A DNA stretch of 64,000 bases from Symsagittifera roscoffensis. Its lineage: Eukaryota; Xenacoelomorpha; Acoela; Convolutidae. A program made the translations under genes and the position numbers. Positions within the stretch are counted from its first letter, which is position 1; each line of letters starts with the position of its first letter. The notes under the pieces are model-generated. The model was not told where the DNA came from, searched no databases, and saw nothing but the letters and a program-made list of their open reading frames with translations. Of this stretch, positions 1-12,031 are shown in pieces. The DNA lies in assembly GCF_963678635.1 (NCBI RefSeq), contig NC_087063.1, positions 54,143,074 through 54,207,073 of the forward strand, in the 5' to 3' direction.

Positions 1-420
1 TAGGATCAGGGGCGGATCTAGGATTTTCTCGAGGGGGGGGGGGGTATTTTCAAAAAAATTTTCGAAAATTTTGTCGACCTTTTTTTTTTAGGTCAACCAA
101 ATTGATTATTCGAGCTCTCCCAAAGCACTGTTTTGGCCCTATTTTGGATAAAATTTCTGCGTCGCATGCAAAATTTTGAAAAAACAGGCCGAAACGGGGT
201 TTTTAGGCACTTTTTGTAAAATTTTTGACCCAAAAGCTGCGTTTTTTCGGCGCGCGCTCCCTCCTCAAAATTAGTATATATTGGCGCCGAAGGCGCCTTC
301 ATAAAAATTTTAGGGTCCATCACCAAAAAAGGATATCTCAAAATAGTACAAGGGGGACCCTTTGGGTCGGCAGTGGGTCGAATCCCTGAGGGGGGGGGGG
401 GGCGATTTTCATGTAGATTT
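1..420. repeat. G-tract-rich dispersed repeat, possible DNA-transposon remnant
   Basis: The segment opens with a GGGGCGGATCTAGGATTT-type sequence that resembles the ends of some animal DNA transposons (recalled likeness, not searched). It contains a 12-base G run at 33-44 and a 13-base G run at 390-402. Between them are GGCGCC-type palindromes near 283-297 and long T and A runs. No convincing coding sequence is seen. No partner terminal repeat or target-site duplication was found inside the window, so the class is uncertain. Confidence 0.35.
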
Positions 421-810
421 ACATTTGAATGCTGTTAAATAACTAAATTTAAATTTATCCTTCAAGTTTTTCCCTGAGAAAACCGTATTTTCCTTTGGGG
501 AGGGGGGATATTGTTTGGTTGATCCAAATTCCTAGCTTCTTCACCATTTCAAACGTTGTGATAAAAGTGTTATTGAAAAAGCACAATACCTAATGTTGTG
601 TAGATCGAATTTCCAAAAAATATATCAGCCAATCATAGTTGAGTGTTTGTAAGTTTGAAGGAAATTAGCTGGTAAATCAGTCATTTATAACGTTTTAACG
701 TTTTTGGTTGAAAATTTTTGCGCATTCTTTTCTTTCGCCATGAGAATTAACAGCCAAAGACAAATGAAGAATCATAGCCGAAGAAAAATGAAGAAACAGA
801 TATATTTTCC
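421..810. other. AT-rich stretch with no gene seen
   Basis: No ORF with coding character is visible. The segment ends in a T-rich splice acceptor (TTTTCCAG, ending near 812) that feeds the host exon beginning at 811-813. It is therefore probably intron or upstream flank of that gene. Confidence 0.4.
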
Positions 811-1627
811 AGGGACAGGAAGTGGCAGTGGGAGCATGGCTTGATTGTGGTAGGGTGCTTCATGGCTGTGGTCTGCTTCGCCATCCTCTACGTGCCCCTG
901 GACATCTACATGACCAGACGGGACGAGCAGGCCAGCAAGAACAAGCTCATTCAGCCGAAACTGAACCAAAAGATAGCCATGAAAATGGAACTGGTCAAGG
1001 AGAGACGTGTGCGATCTTTTCATATCATTCGGATCATGGAAAAGAGTCAACTAATCAATTATAACATAGCCTATAGCGAAGTCTTCAAATAATTTATTGA
1101 ATTAATTATAAAAATATACTGCGATGAAATATCATTGGTTGAGAAATGAAATTGAGCTAAGAGATGAATTCTGATAAAGTTGGTTTGCGATGAATTGTCG
1201 CTTTTCATAACTGCGACGAATTGTCGCTTGCGTCGAATTGTCGTCATACCACCCAGTCAACAAAATCAGACCTTTTTTTCACACCAGAATTTAATTCGGA
1301 TTAGGTTTGCTAAGCGCTGAATGTAAAAGGCTCGATTGAGATTAGAACCAAGTCTGATTGAAGCCCTTTTGATCCAATTAAACATCCTCTACCTGATTGG
1401 GGGAAAGATGTTAACTCGAGCCCTTAAATGTTACCTAATTAAAAGCCATAATTGAACGAAAACTTGATTTAGGAAAGGAAGAAGAGCGAATGGAGAAGGA
1501 GGAAGCTGCAGAGCGGGCGGCCATGCACAAGGCATTTCTAGCCGAGGAGTTTAAGAAGAAGAAAGACTTGGAGGCCATGCGAATCAATGCACTCAACGAC
1601 GAAATACGCCAAACGTCTCGATTTTGA
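811..1627 (+). CDS. Two-exon fragment of a host gene: one membrane helix plus charged coiled-coil tail
   Basis: Exon 1 runs from a TTTTCCAG acceptor (~812) to a possible donor C|GTGTGC at 1006/1007. It reads a short polar lead, then a hydrophobic segment (LIVVGCFMAVVCFAILYVPL) and a basic stretch (YMTRRDEQASKNK). Exon 2 begins after TTGATTTAG at 1473. The split codon C+GA gives Arg and the frame continues as KEEERMEKEEAAERAAMHK, a Lys/Glu-rich helix, to a stop at 1625-1627. The frame is kept across the junction, and codon use is unlike the AT-rich flanks. The architecture is that of a small single-pass membrane protein with a soluble helical tail. I do not recognise the family. No start exon is seen upstream. 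The last exon may instead splice at 1614/1615 into an exon at 1710. The gene may be truncated by nearby repeats. Confidence 0.55.
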
Positions 1628-1640
1628 GATAATCTGAAGT

Positions 1641-2239
1641 TACAAAAGAGATTTCGACATTCTAATTCATTCAAACACCAAAATAAATATTTCAAGATTG
1701 CTTTTGCAGCAAACAGCGAGGCAAATTCTGCCAACTGTCTTCATGGAGATGATGGAGAATTCTCAACACACACAAAACTCATATGAGTGAATGTGGACAT
1801 ACAGTTATTAAACACAATAGAAAAAGTTTCGAGTGATCATTGACAAACCATTTCTTTATAACCATTACCGCAATGACATTTTTTTGAAATATCGAATAGC
1901 AACATTTGTCACTATTTTTCGAAAAAAATCTTTTGCTTAACATTTTTTCACATTGTCAGATTTCTTGATGAGAACTTTTAGAGACTATTTTGCTTTTCTC
2001 TGTACCCTTGACTGCATTCATCCTGTCGAAAAGTTTAGTTCGTGTACAACCGCATAAACAGACAGGTGAATCAGCAAACAACTTTTCTAATAATCAATCG
2101 GAAGCGAGATAAAAACAATATCGAACAAAACTTGAAATTTGGGTCCGCCCAAAAGTGAGCGGAGAGAAAGTTCCTCTATCCCTATGCGTTGGTCAAGGTT
2201 CGGTCCTCACCAATGCTGGGTCGAATGATCGTGGTCATT
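1641..2239 (+). other. Left-arm-only segment of the foldback, with a possible terminal exon
   Basis: This ~600 bp has no mirror copy. On the right, CTTCAG (from 5281) joins directly to the sequence matching 2240. It contains a T-rich acceptor CTTTTGCAG (1701-1709) followed by a short exon-like run from 1710 that could end the host gene (phase 0 gives a 25-codon tail ending in TGA). The rest is AT-rich with no further gene seen. It is either an insertion in the left arm or a deletion from the right arm. Confidence 0.4.
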
Positions 2240-3729
2240 CGTGGTCATTGCTTACGCAGTGAAGAGTGTTCGATTCAAGCCATTACTGGCCGGGATGTCG
2301 CTAATTACTGTGTCTGATGAAAGTCCCTTCAATTTTTTTAAGCTATCTTGACATTAATTTGTTGTTTCCTTTTCTAAATTTTTTTAGCGTTCAGTTTTTT
2401 TTTCTTTTTTCTCAATTTTTTCTCAGCTTTTTATTTTTCTACTTATTGGCATGTATGAAAACGTGGTTGTCTAATAACAGACAGCACTCCGTTGCCGAGG
2501 TATTCAGTCCAATGCAATGTTTTAGTTTTGACCAGGGGTTAGGTTGACTGCTAGCAAAATTTAGTATTTCAGTCTAATTTTTAGCAATTAAAGCAATCTA
2601 GCAACTTTCGTTACCAGAAAAATGGTTCATTTACTCTAAGAAGTTTTGTTTTAACCAAAAAAGTTTTCGAAGTTTCAATTAGAGTTCAGAGCACTATATT
2701 CGCAATGAAAATTTTTTGGAATTTTGTTGCGCAAAAATTTGAAAAAAAATCCAAAACTATTTTAGATTTTTTTTGCAGCATTTGTGTTTTGAACACAAAT
2801 GCCATACACAAAAAAATCGCTAGTTTGATTGAAAATCTAGAAAAACAAATTTTTGTATTTTTTGTCTGGAAATTGGCTGGAGAATTTTGTGCAAGCTGCG
2901 GCTATCTTGATTCAATGCATATAAAAATTTGATCATTTAGTTTTGATCGTTGCTAAGAATCTTTTGTGTTGCGTCTTAAAAGATGGGTCATTTCAACTCA
3001 ATGGGTCATTTAGACAAAAATAAATTAATTTAAAAAAAGTTTCTAAAGCTTAATTTAGAACTCAGCACTGCATTGGCAATAAAAAATTTCTAGATTTTTG
3101 TTGTGCAAAACCTTAGAAAAATTTCAAAAACTTGTTGATTTGTTTTTAATTTCTTAATATTCATTTTAAAATCAATTTTCTAGAAAAAGTATTGTCCAGA
3201 TGCCTATTTTACTATGACGGTCAATTATGTCTAAATTCTAGTTTTCTTTCAGATCATTTTATCTTACAATGCAGAAAAAAGTAGACTAACTTAATATAGT
3301 TTTTAAAGTTTTTGGTTGGAACACTTTTTGCTATTGCACAGTAACTAACTATCCTTGTTTGTTTTAGTATTGGTTCTCGGGTATGTTTTTTTACAAAGTC
3401 ACGTCAGAAATAGTCTAATGATTGATTCGACTGATATATAATACTCAATTTTTTCAGTCGTGACTAGAGCGACATTATAGAAAAGCAAAAAGTTTTGAAG
3501 CTATCTTTAGAATTCAGCATTTCCTTGGCAAGCAAACTTTCCTAAGCTTTTTTAGGAATTCTTTTTCAAGTTTTTCTTTTTGTAAAACCATTGCCACTTT
3601 CCAAAAATTCACTAGTTTGATTTAAAAAAAAAGAAAATTAAATTTTTGTAATTTTTGTATAAAAATTTTGGAAAATTCTGTGCGACTTTCAGAGCGAGCG
3701 GCTTTTTTAGATGCATATAAACTATTATA

Positions 3730-3891
3730 TCTTTCAGTTGATGTCCATTGCCAACCAATCTTTCGTTTTGCGTGGTTTTTCGTCTTTATAATTTAAGTTC
3801 TCTGCTGTCTTTCGTTGATGTCTTTCAGTTGATGTCCATTGCCAACCAATCTTTCGTTTTGCGTGGTTTTTCGTCTTTATAATTTAAGTTT
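3730..3891 (+). repeat. Exact ~70-bp direct repeat near the foldback centre
   Basis: The sequence beginning TCTTTCAGTTGATGTCCATT at 3730 recurs at 3821 and matches by eye for about 70 bases (to CTTTATAATTTAAGTT). The copies are 91 bp apart. No coding potential is seen. Confidence 0.85.
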
Positions 3892-5292
3892 CTCTCCTTA
3901 CATGGAGAAAAAACTGTGAATTTCTTTAATAAAAGTTGTTCCCGTTGTGTTTGAAAAACTCTGAAGCTTTTTAAGCTCAATTTTTTGGTGGTAATTAGGA
4001 TATTTTTCGGGTCATATATCAGGAAAATCTTTTTATTGTACTTTTATTGTTTTGGGGCATTTTTTGAGGACTTTAGATTTTTTGAACCATTTTCTGGAAT
4101 TATGTTTACTTGTGGAAAATTTCGTGATGCTAGTTTTTGTGTTGATGGAATGTTCCAATCAAATTTTTTAAAATTATATCAAGTTAGTCTACTTTTTTTG
4201 TGCATTGTAAAATGAAATGATTTGAAATAAAACTAGAGTTTAGACATAATTGACCGTCATAGTAAAACAGGCATCTGTACAATACTTTTCTAGAAAGTTG
4301 ATTTTAAACTGAATACTAAAAAATCAAAAACAAATCAACAAGTTTTTGAAATTTTTCCAAGATTTTGCACAACAAAACTCTAGACAACTTTTATTGCCAA
4401 TGCAGTATTATTAGACACAGTAGAAGTTCTAAATGAAGCTTTGGAAACTTTTTTTTAAATTATTTTTTTTTGCCTAAATGAGCAATTTAATTAAAATAAC
4501 CCATCTTTTTTTGACTCACTACTAAAAATTCTTAGCAACGAACAAAACTGAATGATCAAACTTTTATATGCATATAAACAAGATAGCCGCAGGTTGCACA
4601 AAATTCTCCAGCCAATTTCCATACAAAAAATACAAAAATGTGTTTTTCTATTTTTTAAATCAAACTAGCGATTTTTTTTGTGTGGCATTTGTGTTCAAAA
4701 CACAAATGCCAAAAAAAAGTTGACAACAATATTCTAACAAAGTTTTGGATTTTTTTTTTCAAATTTTTGGCCTAACAAAATTCTAGAAAACTTTCATTGC
4801 CAATATAATGCTGAACTCTAATTGAAGCTTTGAAAACTTTTTTTGTTAAAAACAAAATTTCTTAGGCTAAATGAACCTTTTTTCTGGTAACGAACGTTAC
4901 TAGATTGCTTTAATTGCTACAAGTTAGACTGAAATACTAATTTTTGTTTGCAGTCAACCTAGCCCGTGGTCAAAATTAAAACATTGCATTGGACTGAATG
5001 CCTTGGCAACGGAGTGCTGTCCGTTATTAGACAACCACGTTTTCATACATGCCAATAAGTAGAAAAATAAAAAGCTGATTTTTAATAAATTTTGAAAATT
5101 GAGAAAAAAGAAAACAAAATCTGAACGCGAAAAAAATTTGGAAAAGGAATTAACAAATTAATGTCAAAATAGCTAAAAAAAATTGAAGGGATTTTCGTCA
5201 GAAACATTAATTAGCGACATCCCGGCCAGTAATGGCTTGAATCGAACACTGTTCACTGCGTAAGCAATGACCACGAATGACTTCAGACTATT

Positions 5293-5447
5293 TCAAAACC
5301 GAGACGTTTGGCGTATTTCGTCGTTGAGTGCATTGATTCGCATGGCCTCCAAGTCTTTCTTCTTCTTAAACTCCTCGGCTAGAAATGCCTTGTGCATGGC
5401 CGCACGCTCTGCAGCTTCCTCCTTCTCCGTTTGCTCTTCTTCCTTTC
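5293..5447 (-). pseudogene. Inverted second copy of the host exon 2 (charged helix)
   Basis: Read on the minus strand, this repeats exon 2 of the gene at 811-1627, including its TTTAG acceptor just upstream (5448-5454) and the same stop position. The frame is intact. The visible amino-acid difference is in the first residues (EEEQTEK instead of EEERMEK). The exon-1 membrane segment is not duplicated, so this copy cannot encode the same protein by itself. It could be transcribed as antisense to the real exon or used as an alternative last exon. It is called a pseudogene because no first exon is seen on this strand. Confidence 0.65.
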
Positions 5448-5871
5448 CTAAATCAAGTTTTTGTTCAATTAAGGCTTTTTAATTAGGTAACATTTCAGGG
5501 CTCGAGTTAACATCTTTCCCCTAATCAGGCAGAGGATGTTCAATTGGATCAAATGGGCTTCAATCAGACTTGGTTCTAATTTCAATTGAGCCTTTTACGT
5601 TGAACGCTTAGCAAACCTAATCCAAATTAAACTCTGGTGTGAAAAAAGATCTGATTTTATTGACTGGGTGGTTTGACGACAATTCGACGCAAGCGACAAT
5701 TCGTCGCAGTTATGAAAAGCGGTAAATCATCGCAAACCAACTTTATCAGAATTCATCTCTTAGTAGTTCTGGGAATTATTCCATATCAAGTGCCAAACCC
5801 ACTGAGGGATGACCGTTTGGTTGCTGTGCATTGGGTAATCATAATACTTTGTTTTTTTTTATGATGAATTG

Positions 5872-6832
5872 ATCCGCGGTGAAGTTTCGCCGTTTGAAAT
5901 GATATCAATTCAGCATCACTTCTGCTGTGAACTGCACCGTTTTGTCTAGCATTGAGAGGCCGTTCATGTTCACACGAGAAAGTTCCTGTTGAACCGAGTT
6001 CGAACATAGCAACAAATCCAAAGGCACCGGGTCCTTTGTAGATAAGATCATAATTTCTGCCGCTTTCTCCGCTAATAATTCAGTATGTCCCGGAATTGGA
6101 TGTCCTGATTTATCCAACCATGTCGTCAAAGTAAGGGCTCCGAAGTCTCTTTGTCTTAACACGAGAATCTTCTCTTAATTTCCACCTGATTGGCCTGCTT
6201 CTCTTCCAATTACTCACTAAATTCAGTTTTCTTGCTGAGGATGTCAACGTTCTGGTGCTTGTCATGCATCATGTGCTTGATTGTCATATGGTAGCCATCC
6301 AATCCGACTATCCAACGACCAAAATAACTCTGGTGCATCGAATACGTCTTCAACAAGGATAGGGCTCGGTTACTCACACGCAACTTAAAGGGAGCACTCC
6401 CGAAGGAGGCGCGGTACATTTCTGCTTTTAGTGCAACGTATTTCATCTCAGTGTCCCTAAACACTTTGTTTCCGTATGCACCGGGACGGAGAACTGTTCT
6501 CCCATTCTATTCTTGCTCCTGATGTGGTATTCCAAAAATGGCTACCACTGAAGCATCGGTGGGTGTCGAGAACATACATGCTTTTCTCTGTGGGCATGTC
6601 TAGCACTGGTACTTCGCACAGTTCCCGCTTTATATTCTCGAAGGCTTCGTGAACTCTTTCTTTCCATTCGAACTTCTTCCCTTTGTTGCGCATCAGTTGC
6701 CTTAACGGGTAGACTTTGTCCTTTTATGAACTCTTGATATTAGTTCGCAAATCCTAGGAAGCTAATAAGCTGCGTGTCCGTTCTGGGAGACTTCCATAAT
6801 ATTACGGCCTCCACCGCATCCGGATCTGGCCT
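5872..6832 (-). pseudogene. R1 pol remnant: RT connection and RNase H fragments
   Basis: On the minus strand, reading starts near 6833 with ERPDPDAVEAV and a TQLISFLGFAN motif, typical of the RT thumb/connection in gypsy elements. It continues in another frame with GKKFEWKERVHEAFENIKREL and a damaged RNase H start: LDT at 6569-6577 is followed by a frameshift instead of DAS. The RNase H end is recognisable as KLRVSNRALSLLKTYS and NVDILSKKTEF (6210-6464). A last frame (5905-6162, WLDKSGHPIPGHTELLAEKA) matches the R3 linker at 55700-55850. There are several frameshifts, so the copy is not functional. Confidence 0.75.
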
Positions 6833-9531
6833 CTCTGAATGCCTGTCTGCCATGAATTTGTTGAGTCCCCAAGGATCTCTCATTTCGAGGGTTTGCTTTT
6901 CAAAGACTCCATCGAGTCTGTCAATATGGTTGCTGGCTTTGACGCCTGATAAAGCTTTTTCATGCCTTGGGTGCTTAATGTTCGCCACAGAATTCAGAAA
7001 TTGTGGACAACCTGACTTAAAATGACCCTCCAGGTTGCAAAAAAAACACCTGGGATCGATTTTCACAATTACTCCTCCCAAAAAATCTTCATGATCGACT
7101 TTCGACGCATCTTCATATTCGAGGCTGAAACCGATCACCTTCATGCTCTTTTTGCAGGTTGGGCTTGCTGATACATGATGGTCCATGGAACTGCAGTTTG
7201 CACTAGAGCGTCTCTTGTCCATGTCGTCGCTGGGTTTGTACCAGTTGTTACCCTGATTTGCATGTCCTTTGTTAAAATCCCCATAATTGTTTTTGTAGCA
7301 ACCTGATCTCGTCGAAGGCTTCAGCAACAGATATTCCTTTGATTGCAGTCACATCTCCTCCGGTGTAGGCGCATTGGTTGACAGAGGTGTATAAGAGGTC
7401 GCTAACACTTCCTAAGTTCATCGTTGTTCACGCCATCAATGAACTTTGAGGCTACTGCCAAGTTCATCCTGCTACTTGACTCGGCCGGTTGACTTCTCTT
7501 TCTAAGCATTTCTAAGTCATCCAAGAATTTGTGTATGGTTTTGTCTTTACGTTGCCTTGGTTTCTGGAGGTGCATCAACGCTTGGTATCTTTGCACCCCC
7601 GAGCCAAAGCGATTCAACAAAATTTCGAAGTTTTCCTTGGCTGTGTCCCGTTGGTATTGCTTTTTGACCATCACGCAATTCAATGCTGTCCCTTCCAAAA
7701 CGCTAGTTAGCGCACTGCTTTCTTGTCTTTCTGTCAAGTTTTCTTCCTCAAAATGCAACTTCATGACCTCCAGGTATCTTCATGACTATCCAGGTATCTA
7801 TACAGAATTCGGGTTCATCCTTATAACATCTTGGTTTCTTAAACACCCATCTCGATTTCTCGCTGCGCTCATTGGTCCTGGACAACCTCGTGAGGCAAGT
7901 CTGCGAGGACTTATTCAGATGTTCCAATGCTATGATCATTGCCGTTGCATCAGGTGAATGTGCCGTTTGATCGTTACTATATGTTGTTTGAGGCTCTGGA
8001 ATTTCCCTCCTATCCTTGTCGCTAGGATAAGCTCCTCCTTGATTCGAGTGATTCCAGTTTGTGGAATCAACTCTCCCAGTCAAATTTGCGTCTCGCATAG
8101 GTCGTTCGTTCTCAATCGCTCTGCTGCTAGTAGAGCTTCATCTGATTTTCGTGGGACCCCTTGGGCTATTTTCCGGGTGGCGTTGCCTGATGATTTACCC
8201 CTTCCTCTTGTGCATCCAAAGGTCCTTCCTCTGTTTGGATGCTCGTGGAAGTTCACTCTCGGCTCTCTGCTTGACTCTCTCGAGTGTGCTCCTCTATTCC
8301 TAGATCCGCTCTTGTTTCCCAGGAGACCCTCCAACCTGTCCATGATAGCCTGAGTGCGTCTTTCTATCATTGCTTCTATCCTTGTATCGAGAGTCTCTGG
8401 AGTCTCAATCGTCTCTCTCTTTCCTCAGCCTCCCTTGCCATTTGCGACACGTTCTTGGCCAAGTACTCATCCGTCCATTCTTTTAAGCGTTTTTCGCTTC
8501 TACTTATTTCCTGTCTGTTGCGGTTGTTTTCTTCCCGCAGTTTTTCTCTGTGAACATGAAATACTCTTTCTAGTTCACTCATTTTTACTGACATATGTTC
8601 ACTCTGCTCACCCATGCTATCCACATCCTGATCAAGACCTCTTCCATTGATGCCCCGTTGTGCTAGTGGTGGCGTCACCGTGTTCGTCCCAGGCAATTTA
8701 GTGCTGCTGAAAACTCGTGTTATACCTCTGTGTCCCGTTTTCATTTCCTATTGGGCCTCTAGTTCCACTGGTGTGGTCCCTGACCCGGTTACTTAAGTCG
8801 TTCCTGGTCGCTCGTCCGAATTGGTCATTGTCTTGTACTCTCTTAAATTTTGTATTCCATCAAAAGTCTTGTTTATGGTTCTGACCGCACCAAACTGAAC
8901 CGAATAGCCATTCACCGTGTTTGTAGATGCCTCTTATTCATGATTCAAACTGTTCAGGCTCACTTGAGACTCAAAGTCATCAAGTTTTTTGTTGTCTTCC
9001 TCCTCTTCTTGAGTGTCTACTATATCACCTGTTCCCGTTCCCATAGTAAATGGAAAGAAATATCTCAAAGTATTCTTGAGTCGTTCCGGAAACGAGGAGG
9101 ATGTTGCCGTTTTATCTGTCACCCCATGCATCATGGTACTGTCAGTACCTGAGCCCGTACTGCTGGATTTTCAGTCAAAATTTCTGACGGTCACAACATT
9201 TCCTCTTGATCAAGAGTCCCGGTCGAATTGGCGAAATTGTGGTCTAGTTCTACGGGAGTTGGCTCTTTGTTAACCTCCTATTCCCAATTCCTTCCATTCC
9301 AGGTTCCCGTTCTTATCTAGAGCGGGGTTTAACATCTCTACGTCTAAATTTGCCTTTTTGTCTTCCGAGGCCTTTTGACTCCTTTTTTCAACCATTCCGC
9401 CTAAAATATTCTTCGTTTTCTTGTTCCGAGTCTTCCCACAAAAGTGTCATTCATTGACTTTCTTGTTTCTTCGGTATAAGTTTCCTAGAGCTTTCATTTA
9501 GCTTAGGCATCCTCGACTTGTTTAGACTCAT
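6833..9531 (-). pseudogene. R1 gag remnant (capsid and zinc knuckle)
   Basis: A minus-strand ATG at 9529-9531 (MSLNKSRMPKLNESS) is the likely ancestral start, because the same position in R3 reads AAG. In order: N-terminal acidic region (8934-9134, MMHGVTDKTATSSS), a long coiled coil (8376-8700, MSELERVFHVHREKLREE), an Arg/Gly-rich stretch (8080-8370), a capsid-like domain (7402-8098, with FEEENLTERQESSALTSVLE) and a CX2CX4HX4C zinc knuckle, CFFCNLEGHFKSGC, near 7000-7060. Frame breaks fall near 9450, 8750, 8370 and 7750. Gag of this class forms the capsid and binds RNA through the knuckle. After the knuckle the reading runs straight into RT sequence through a deletion at about 6833. Confidence 0.75.
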
Positions 9532-11530
9532 CTTAATTTATCGCTTCTTACTGCTCCCACACTTGATTCGCTTGCTACCGTATTCGTTGTCTGACAATTG
9601 ATAATATTAATACAATTCAATAAAGTCCTAATGTTTTAACTAACAAGTGACCGCGAATCTTATCAAATTATCACAGTACAGCGTATATACGTTTTATGCA
9701 CAGCAACTAATTATTGATTATTGGATAAAACGTTGGCCCAGTCTGATGAAGTCAATATCTTTAAGAGATGGTGTAGTCACTACTCAATCGAGAACAATTA
9801 TTAAGGATTAAAGACTGAATTGTATTCAAAAAATTGTATGTGTATTTCAACTTGTCTGTCGCAATTCAATAGCCGAACTGGTTTCTAAAGACAGAGCCTT
9901 CCCTGTTAGTGCCGCACTAAACCGACAAAACTAGAAGGCAATTTTTTTCTCAAGTGCATGTCAATTGCACCCACCAAGTTCTGTGTTTCCTATCTCCTTT
10001 CAGATTGCCCGAGCTAGACCAAATAAAACTCAAGGGTACCTTTTTTCTACCAAAAAACCTAGAAATAACCCGAATCTCCGGGTTTAGACCTGTTTTGGTT
10101 TCAGTATTGTCTTTTTAGTTTTTATTTACAGGCAAGTTACCAGTGCAATCATTGGCTTCCTGTCTTATTTGGACTGCCTGTTTGTCTTAATATTTTTGTA
10201 CTACTCACCAAATAGTAGTGCTAAAAAAATTATACTTCTCCGGATCCGTTCAATATCTGAAGTAAGGTCTTTAACTCGGATTTTTGCAACTCGGTGGAGG
10301 GTCACCACAGTGCAGTCATTGTCAAGCGCCCAGATTGATATCGTACTTTCTGTTCCAAAAGGGATGCAAAACTGGTTATTGATACCCAACAGTCGATTGT
10401 GGTTGTCCTTCAGACCCTTACTGCTACTCCTTGCACTGCTTGCCGAGATTGACGGAAGAGTCGGATTACATCTCGTATGGGGGTTTGATTTCTACTAATT
10501 TTTTAATTTTTTTTTGTTTTCTAACTTTTTAATTGGATACTTGTATATCTTTAAGTGTTTTTGGTCACATACTGATCAGGGAACGACGGGACCGCTAATC
10601 CCACTTCTCCTTACATTACGTGAATTGTTGGTCTTAACTAGGGTAAAAAGCTAACTCCGTTAATCCGGAAGGCTTCCGCGTTCCGAAGCACCCTTCCGGC
10701 TCCTCGCTAAGTGCCTTATCTTATTTTGAGCATACGCTCATCGCGGATTGTTTTGTTAACGGGTCTGCCGATCATAATATTAAAATAATCACAACCAGGA
10801 GCGCCATAAAAACATATATGTAACACTCGCCCGAAAACACATACCGACGGAAAACAAAGATAGGTCTTAAACCGATGCTTTTAACCGTCTCTTCTAAAGA
10901 TAATTCAATGTATGCTCCACTAACATCGGGTCGACAAAAGCGTTATTATTTAGGGCTATCGGCCAGATTGCGCAAATTAACTTAGTTACACGCAAAAATA
11001 GTGAGCTGATGGCTGGGTCTCAGTATCATCGGACCACTATATCTCTCCTAAAAAGAGCGCTACTACTTAATTATCCTATTACTTTTGTTTTTGTTCAGTA
11101 GCTAAAAATTATCATATCCATCGGAGATGGATCAACCCTTTCCCTCAACTCCTAGCTTCTCATATTATAAAAATTTATTTGGATGTTACTTATTTCAGTT
11201 CAGGACATACCAGGATGCTACAAATTGTTTAAAAACAAAAATTTCCAGTCTTCTCCCATGACTCATCTGGCTTCTTGAATCCAGTCGAAGAGCAGTTTAA
11301 TTGTCGACCAAGAAGGGTAGCAAAATCTTCCCAACAGCTTTCCTGACCCCCGGGAATTGCTCCGTAACAATTGTAGCTGCTCAATCATTACAGTTCGGAT
11401 TGCTCTACTAATACTAATCTCGATCGTAATTCCAATTTTGTTGTCTAACGATCGTACGTCTATTCGATGAAAGCGAAAGTTGTGTCCTTGATTTTCGCCC
11501 TTTTTCAATATTCGCAAAAATAAAAAAGAT
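9532..11530 (-). mobile_element. R1 5' leader/LTR-like region
   Basis: This non-coding segment upstream of R1 gag matches, as reverse complement, the R3 region 47560-50900. Examples are the GGCGCTCCTGG and GGGCGA..TGTTA segments (10795-10835 against 48228-48258) and the GAAGCTAGGAGTTGAGGGAA segment (11137-11157 against 47871-47890). Compared with R2 and R3 it lacks about 1.5 kb, including the CCGGATTGGCAAAA minisatellite: the sequence at ~10206 jumps directly to what is ~14725 in R2. ORFs in it look incidental. LTR ends could not be fixed because no same-copy 3' partner is visible. Confidence 0.6.
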
Positions 11531-12031
11531 CACCTGTCTTTCTAAACGAATTTTTAAATTTAAGAATGTCATCTCAAATTCAATCCATGTATTTTGTCAA
11601 AAAAGACCATTAATCATCGAAACTCTTCTTTCGTACAGTTGAATTAATTCCTTTGACTTTTCGTGTTTTTCTGGCGTGCCTTTTTGGCCATTCGGGTCCA
11701 ATATCACAGATAGCGAACTTGCCGTTGCCATACTGAATTGCCACCATACTTAACTATTCATCAAGTTGTCCCTGTAATTGGAAATTTTCTAGGTTTTACC
11801 TGCTGATTTCAGCTTAAAATAGCGTTTGATATTTTTCCAACTACCGTTTAAAATATTGGTTTTTCAGCTCAACTTCGTTCATCCTTCTTTTGAATTTGGT
11901 CCAATTACTTCTTGCTTCAAAAGATTAAATCACAATTTATAATCCAAATCAGCCAAAAAAAAATCCACGATCGATCAACGTATTTCCGAGTTTTCTCGAA
12001 TTTGTCTTTTTAAACGTGATGTTAACGTTTT
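11531..12031. other. Spacer between two retroelement copies; no gene seen
   Basis: This is AT-rich sequence between the outer end of the R1 leader and the truncated gag of R2. No coding sequence, repeat partner or RNA gene is recognised. Confidence 0.4.

Larger units (their letters stand above)
1157..5763. repeat. Large imperfect inverted duplication (foldback) of about 4.6 kb
   Basis: Blocks on the left are repeated as reverse complements on the right: 1157-1640 with ~5280-5763, 2240-2560 with ~4930-5279, 2600-2970 with ~4530-4900, 2990-3130 with ~4340-4500, and 3160-3290 with ~4180-4310. The centre (~3300-4180) is poorly paired. Easily seen pairs are the GTCTAATAACAGACAGCAC region (2470s) with its complement near 5020, and CCACCCAGTCAACAAAATCAG (1250) with its complement at 5652. 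The left arm has about 600 bp (1641-2239) with no partner. The arms carry a host exon, so this is an inverted segmental duplication, not a simple MITE. Confidence 0.85.
5872..11530 (-). mobile_element. Defective Ty3/gypsy-like retrotransposon copy R1
   Basis: On the minus strand the order is leader (9532-11530), gag (6833-9531), then RT-thumb and RNase H remnants (5872-6832). It ends inside pol with no integrase. Protein-level and leader-level matches to R3 (47560-64000) show they are the same family. Protease and most of RT are deleted, fusing gag to the RT/RNase H connection. Base composition is richer in GC than the flanks. Terminal repeats were not delimited. Confidence 0.8.

Noticed and set aside
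772-1050. Minus-strand ORF opposite the host exon
   Set aside because: It is antisense to the membrane-helix exon, which has splice sites and a continuous reading across the intron on the plus strand.
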